DNA of 64,000 bases from Anaerosalibacter bizertensis (lineage in GTDB: Bacteria; Bacillota; Clostridia; Tissierellales; Sporanaerobacteraceae): assembly GCF_009696605.1 (NCBI RefSeq), contig NZ_VULR01000001.1, positions 124,001-188,000 of the forward strand. The letters are read 5' to 3'. Shown piece by piece: positions 62,296-64,000 of this stretch. Each line of letters starts with the position of its first letter. Within the stretch, counting starts at the first letter, position 1. The translations under genes were made by a program, and so were the position numbers. The notes under the pieces were generated by a model. That model was given only the letters and a program-made list of their open reading frames with translations, was not told where the DNA came from and ran no database searches.

Positions 62296-63355
62296 TACTT
62301 TTCACCTCCATAGATTCTTTTACCTTTTCAGCTATTTCATTAGGTGTAGGAACCATCCCACCCGTTCTTCCATAAAAGTAAACCGGAAATCTGCCATTTA
62401 CTGCAATTTTTACGTCGTCTACCATTTGGCCAGTATTCATTTCTATAGTCAATACACCCTTGCACTTATCATTTATTTTATTGAATTCATCATATGGGAA
62501 AGGCCATAAAGATATTGGTCTTATAAGTCCTACTTTATATCCTTCTTTTTCTAATTGAGAAATTGCAGTTTTAGCTATTCTAGAAGTTGTTCCATAAGCT
62601 GCAACTACTATATCTGCATCTTCAATGTTGTAAGATTCAACTTTTACTTCATTTTCTTTAATAGCTTTATATTTTTTTTGAAGTCTCTCATTATGCTCTT
62701 CTAACTCTTCTGCTGCTAAATAAAGAGAGTTAATAATATTAGGTTTTCTCTTTCCTTTTGTCCCTGTTGTAGCCCAATCTTTTTCTGGTAGTTCTCTCTT
62801 TTTAGGCTTCTTAAATTCAACAGGCTCCATCATTTGTCCAATCATTCCATCTCCAAGAATCATTACTGGATTCCTATACTGATCTGCTATATCAAATCCT
62901 TCTATTATTAAATCTACTAGTTCTTGTACATTTGCTGGAGCAAGAACTACTAATCTGTAATCTCCATTTCCCCCTCCTCTTGTTGCTTGGAAATAATCTG
63001 TTTGAGAAGGTTGAATACTTCCTAGGCCTGGACCACCTCTCATTATATTTACTATTAAACATGGTAGCTCAGCACCTGCTATATAAGAAATACCTTCTTG
63101 CTTTAATGAAATACCAGGGCTTGATGAGGAAGTCATTACTCTTGCACCTGCTCCTGCTGCTCCATATACCATATTTATAGCAGCAATTTCACTTTCTGCT
63201 TGTAAAAATACCCCGTTAATCTTAGGCATTTCTCTTGCCATATATTCAGGGAGTTCACTTTGAGGAGTTATCGGGTACCCAAAAAAGTACTTACAGCCAG
63301 CTTCAATTGCAGCAGCTCCAATAGCCTCATTTCCCTTCATGAGAATTTTAGCCAT
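62279..63355 (-). CDS. 2-oxoacid:ferredoxin oxidoreductase alpha subunit (VorB/KorA type)
   Basis: A 358-residue alpha subunit, POR_N family: GNEAIGAAAIEAGCKYFFGYPITPQSE near the start, QAESEIAAINMVYGAAGAGARVMTSSSSPGISLKQEG with the conserved TSSPG-like loop, and C-terminal GGMVPTPNEIAEKV. NCBI naming of close relatives is 3-methyl-2-oxobutanoate dehydrogenase subunit VorB. It lies 20 bases after the ferredoxin subunit gene. Confidence 0.92.
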   Translation of the reverse strand: MAKILMKGNEAIGAAAIEAGCKYFFGYPITPQSELPEYMAREMPKINGVFLQAESEIAAINMVYGAAGAGARVMTSSSSPGISLKQEGISYIAGAELPCLIVNIMRGGPGLGSIQPSQTDYFQATRGGGNGDYRLVVLAPANVQELVDLIIEGFDIADQYRNPVMILGDGMIGQMMEPVEFKKPKKRELPEKDWATTGTKGKRKPNIINSLYLAAEELEEHNERLQKKYKAIKENEVKVESYNIEDADIVVAAYGTTSRIAKTAISQLEKEGYKVGLIRPISLWPFPYDEFNKINDKCKGVLTIEMNTGQMVDDVKIAVNGRFPVYFYGRTGGMVPTPNEIAEKVKESMEVKSNGCSI

Positions 63356-63375
63356 GTTATAAACCCTCCTTATTT

Positions 63376-63603
63376 TTATTCAGTAATCCTTTCAACTGTA
63401 ATAACTACATCTGGACACATAGTTGCACAATTTGTACAACCAATACATTTGTCCATTTCTTTTACTGTTGCTGGATGATATCCTTTTTCATTTATTTTTT
63501 CTTTATCTAAGGATATGATTTTCATTGGACATACAGATACGCATAGTCCACATCCTTTGCAAAGGTTTTCCTGAAATGTAACCCTTCCTTTAACTTTAGG
63601 CAT
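63376..63603 (-). CDS. 4Fe-4S ferredoxin-like delta subunit
   Basis: A 75-residue two-cluster ferredoxin: CKGCGLCVSVCP and CIGCTNCATMCPD. First of the four oxidoreductase subunits; it accepts electrons from the TPP subunit. GGAGGGGTC lies just before ATG. 26 bases upstream is the gene at the window edge. Confidence 0.92.
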   Translation of the reverse strand: MPKVKGRVTFQENLCKGCGLCVSVCPMKIISLDKEKINEKGYHPATVKEMDKCIGCTNCATMCPDVVITVERITE

Positions 63604-63629
63604 ATTGACCCCTCCTTACTCATAATTAA

Positions 63630-64000
63630 TTAAAGCATCCAATCTTCCCTCATATATAAATTAATTGGGAAAATTTCTCCTTCCAAATTATTTGGAAGTT
63701 TTTCTGCTACACTTTCTAGTGCAACTATATATTTAATAGGTATTTCTAACTTTTGTGAAAGTTCTTTTGCCAATTTCTGACCTTTTAATACGTCATCTAC
63801 AGTAGTACTTTTAAGCATATGTGTATTGTTTATGATTCCTGTTACCTTTTTTCTTGAAGCACCTTCTATAGCATTTAAATACCCTATTGCCTTATCTAGA
63901 GTATTGGTTTCAGGTCTATTGGCATTTAGAACATAAAACATATCATAGCTTCCTTCTTTTAAAATATCATTATATCTTCCTAAAACCCTAGCTCCTACAG
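63630..64000 (-). CDS. C-terminal part of a MinD-like ATP-binding protein (cut by window edge)
   Basis: The frame is open beyond base 64000 (VGARVLGRYNDIL just inside the edge), so only the C-terminal 122 codons are present. Seen: YDMFYVLNANRPETNT, resembling the ATPase switch region of ParA/MinD-type proteins, and VTGIINNTHM. A homologous P-loop protein accompanies vor/kor operons in related clostridia, as I recall; this is an inference. It lies 26 bases before the ferredoxin subunit, on the same strand. Confidence 0.6.
   Translation of the reverse strand, partial: VGARVLGRYNDILKEGSYDMFYVLNANRPETNTLDKAIGYLNAIEGASRKKVTGIINNTHMLKSTTVDDVLKGQKLAKELSQKLEIPIKYIVALESVAEKLPNNLEGEIFPINLYMREDWML

Overview
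The window reads as one continuous stretch of chromosome from a low-GC, strictly anaerobic, amino-acid-fermenting member of the Clostridia (Bacillota), probably close to the Tissierella/Sporanaerobacter/Peptostreptococcaceae-type Stickland fermenters. Evidence is the D-proline reductase (prd) operon with two UGA-containing selenoprotein genes and its sigma-54 activator PrdR, a branched-chain 2-oxoacid:ferredoxin oxidoreductase, AsrABC sulfite reductase, tandem rubredoxins, a Spo0E-like peptide, FabK in place of FabI, and very AT-rich spacers. Nearly all genes lie on the minus strand. I see no phage, integrase, transposase or CRISPR array.

Layout. 1-7.2 kb: prd operon (prdC, prdA, small prd protein, prdB, start of the next gene), transcribed leftward from a sigma-54 promoter with two palindromic candidate enhancer sites, then an alpha/beta hydrolase and prdR. 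7.2-9.1 kb: two tiny plus-strand genes, tRNA-Lys, degV and a Spo0E-like gene. 9.4-17 kb: a YbhN-like membrane protein, class IV aminotransferase, lipoprotein, cardiolipin synthase, typA, an anti-sigma-factor-like ATPase, and two rubredoxins. 17-23.4 kb: protein quality control (tig-clpP-clpX, then lon-engB). 23.5-31 kb: tRNA-Leu, MATE exporter, oppABCDF plus a small membrane protein. 31-38 kb: an amber-interrupted small gene, mnmA, cupin, and asrABC with an FNT channel, a 45-residue protein and a Crp/Fnr regulator. 38-49 kb: HDOD protein, EamA permease, EFR1-type flavodoxin/ferredoxin, pseudouridine synthase, a NifX/MinD-ferredoxin four-gene cluster, YibE/F, glmM, cca. 49-56.3 kb: type II fatty-acid synthesis (fabH-fabK-fabD-fabG-acpP-fabF, a convergent fabZ, and a second fabF). 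56.6-60.9 kb: an unusual set made of a cobalamin-binding mutase-like protein, an opine-dehydrogenase-family enzyme and a D-Ala-D-Ala-ligase-like ATP-grasp enzyme, with a ydaO-type (c-di-AMP) riboswitch and its terminator directly in front of the dehydrogenase. 60.9-64 kb: vor/kor oxidoreductase subunits and the 3' part of a neighbouring gene.

How the genes work together. PrdA/PrdB reduce D-proline with electrons delivered through PrdC, while the 2-oxoacid:ferredoxin oxidoreductase and aminotransferase serve the oxidative side of amino-acid fermentation; Opp supplies peptides. The fab genes appear co-regulated: two minus-strand fab promoters share a 19-bp identical block over the -10 and start site. 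The best candidate for an undescribed system is the c-di-AMP-riboswitch-controlled opine-dehydrogenase/B12-mutase-like operon with its ATP-grasp neighbour. I infer production of a small amino-acid-derived compound (osmolyte or wall-related), but the sequence alone does not show the product.
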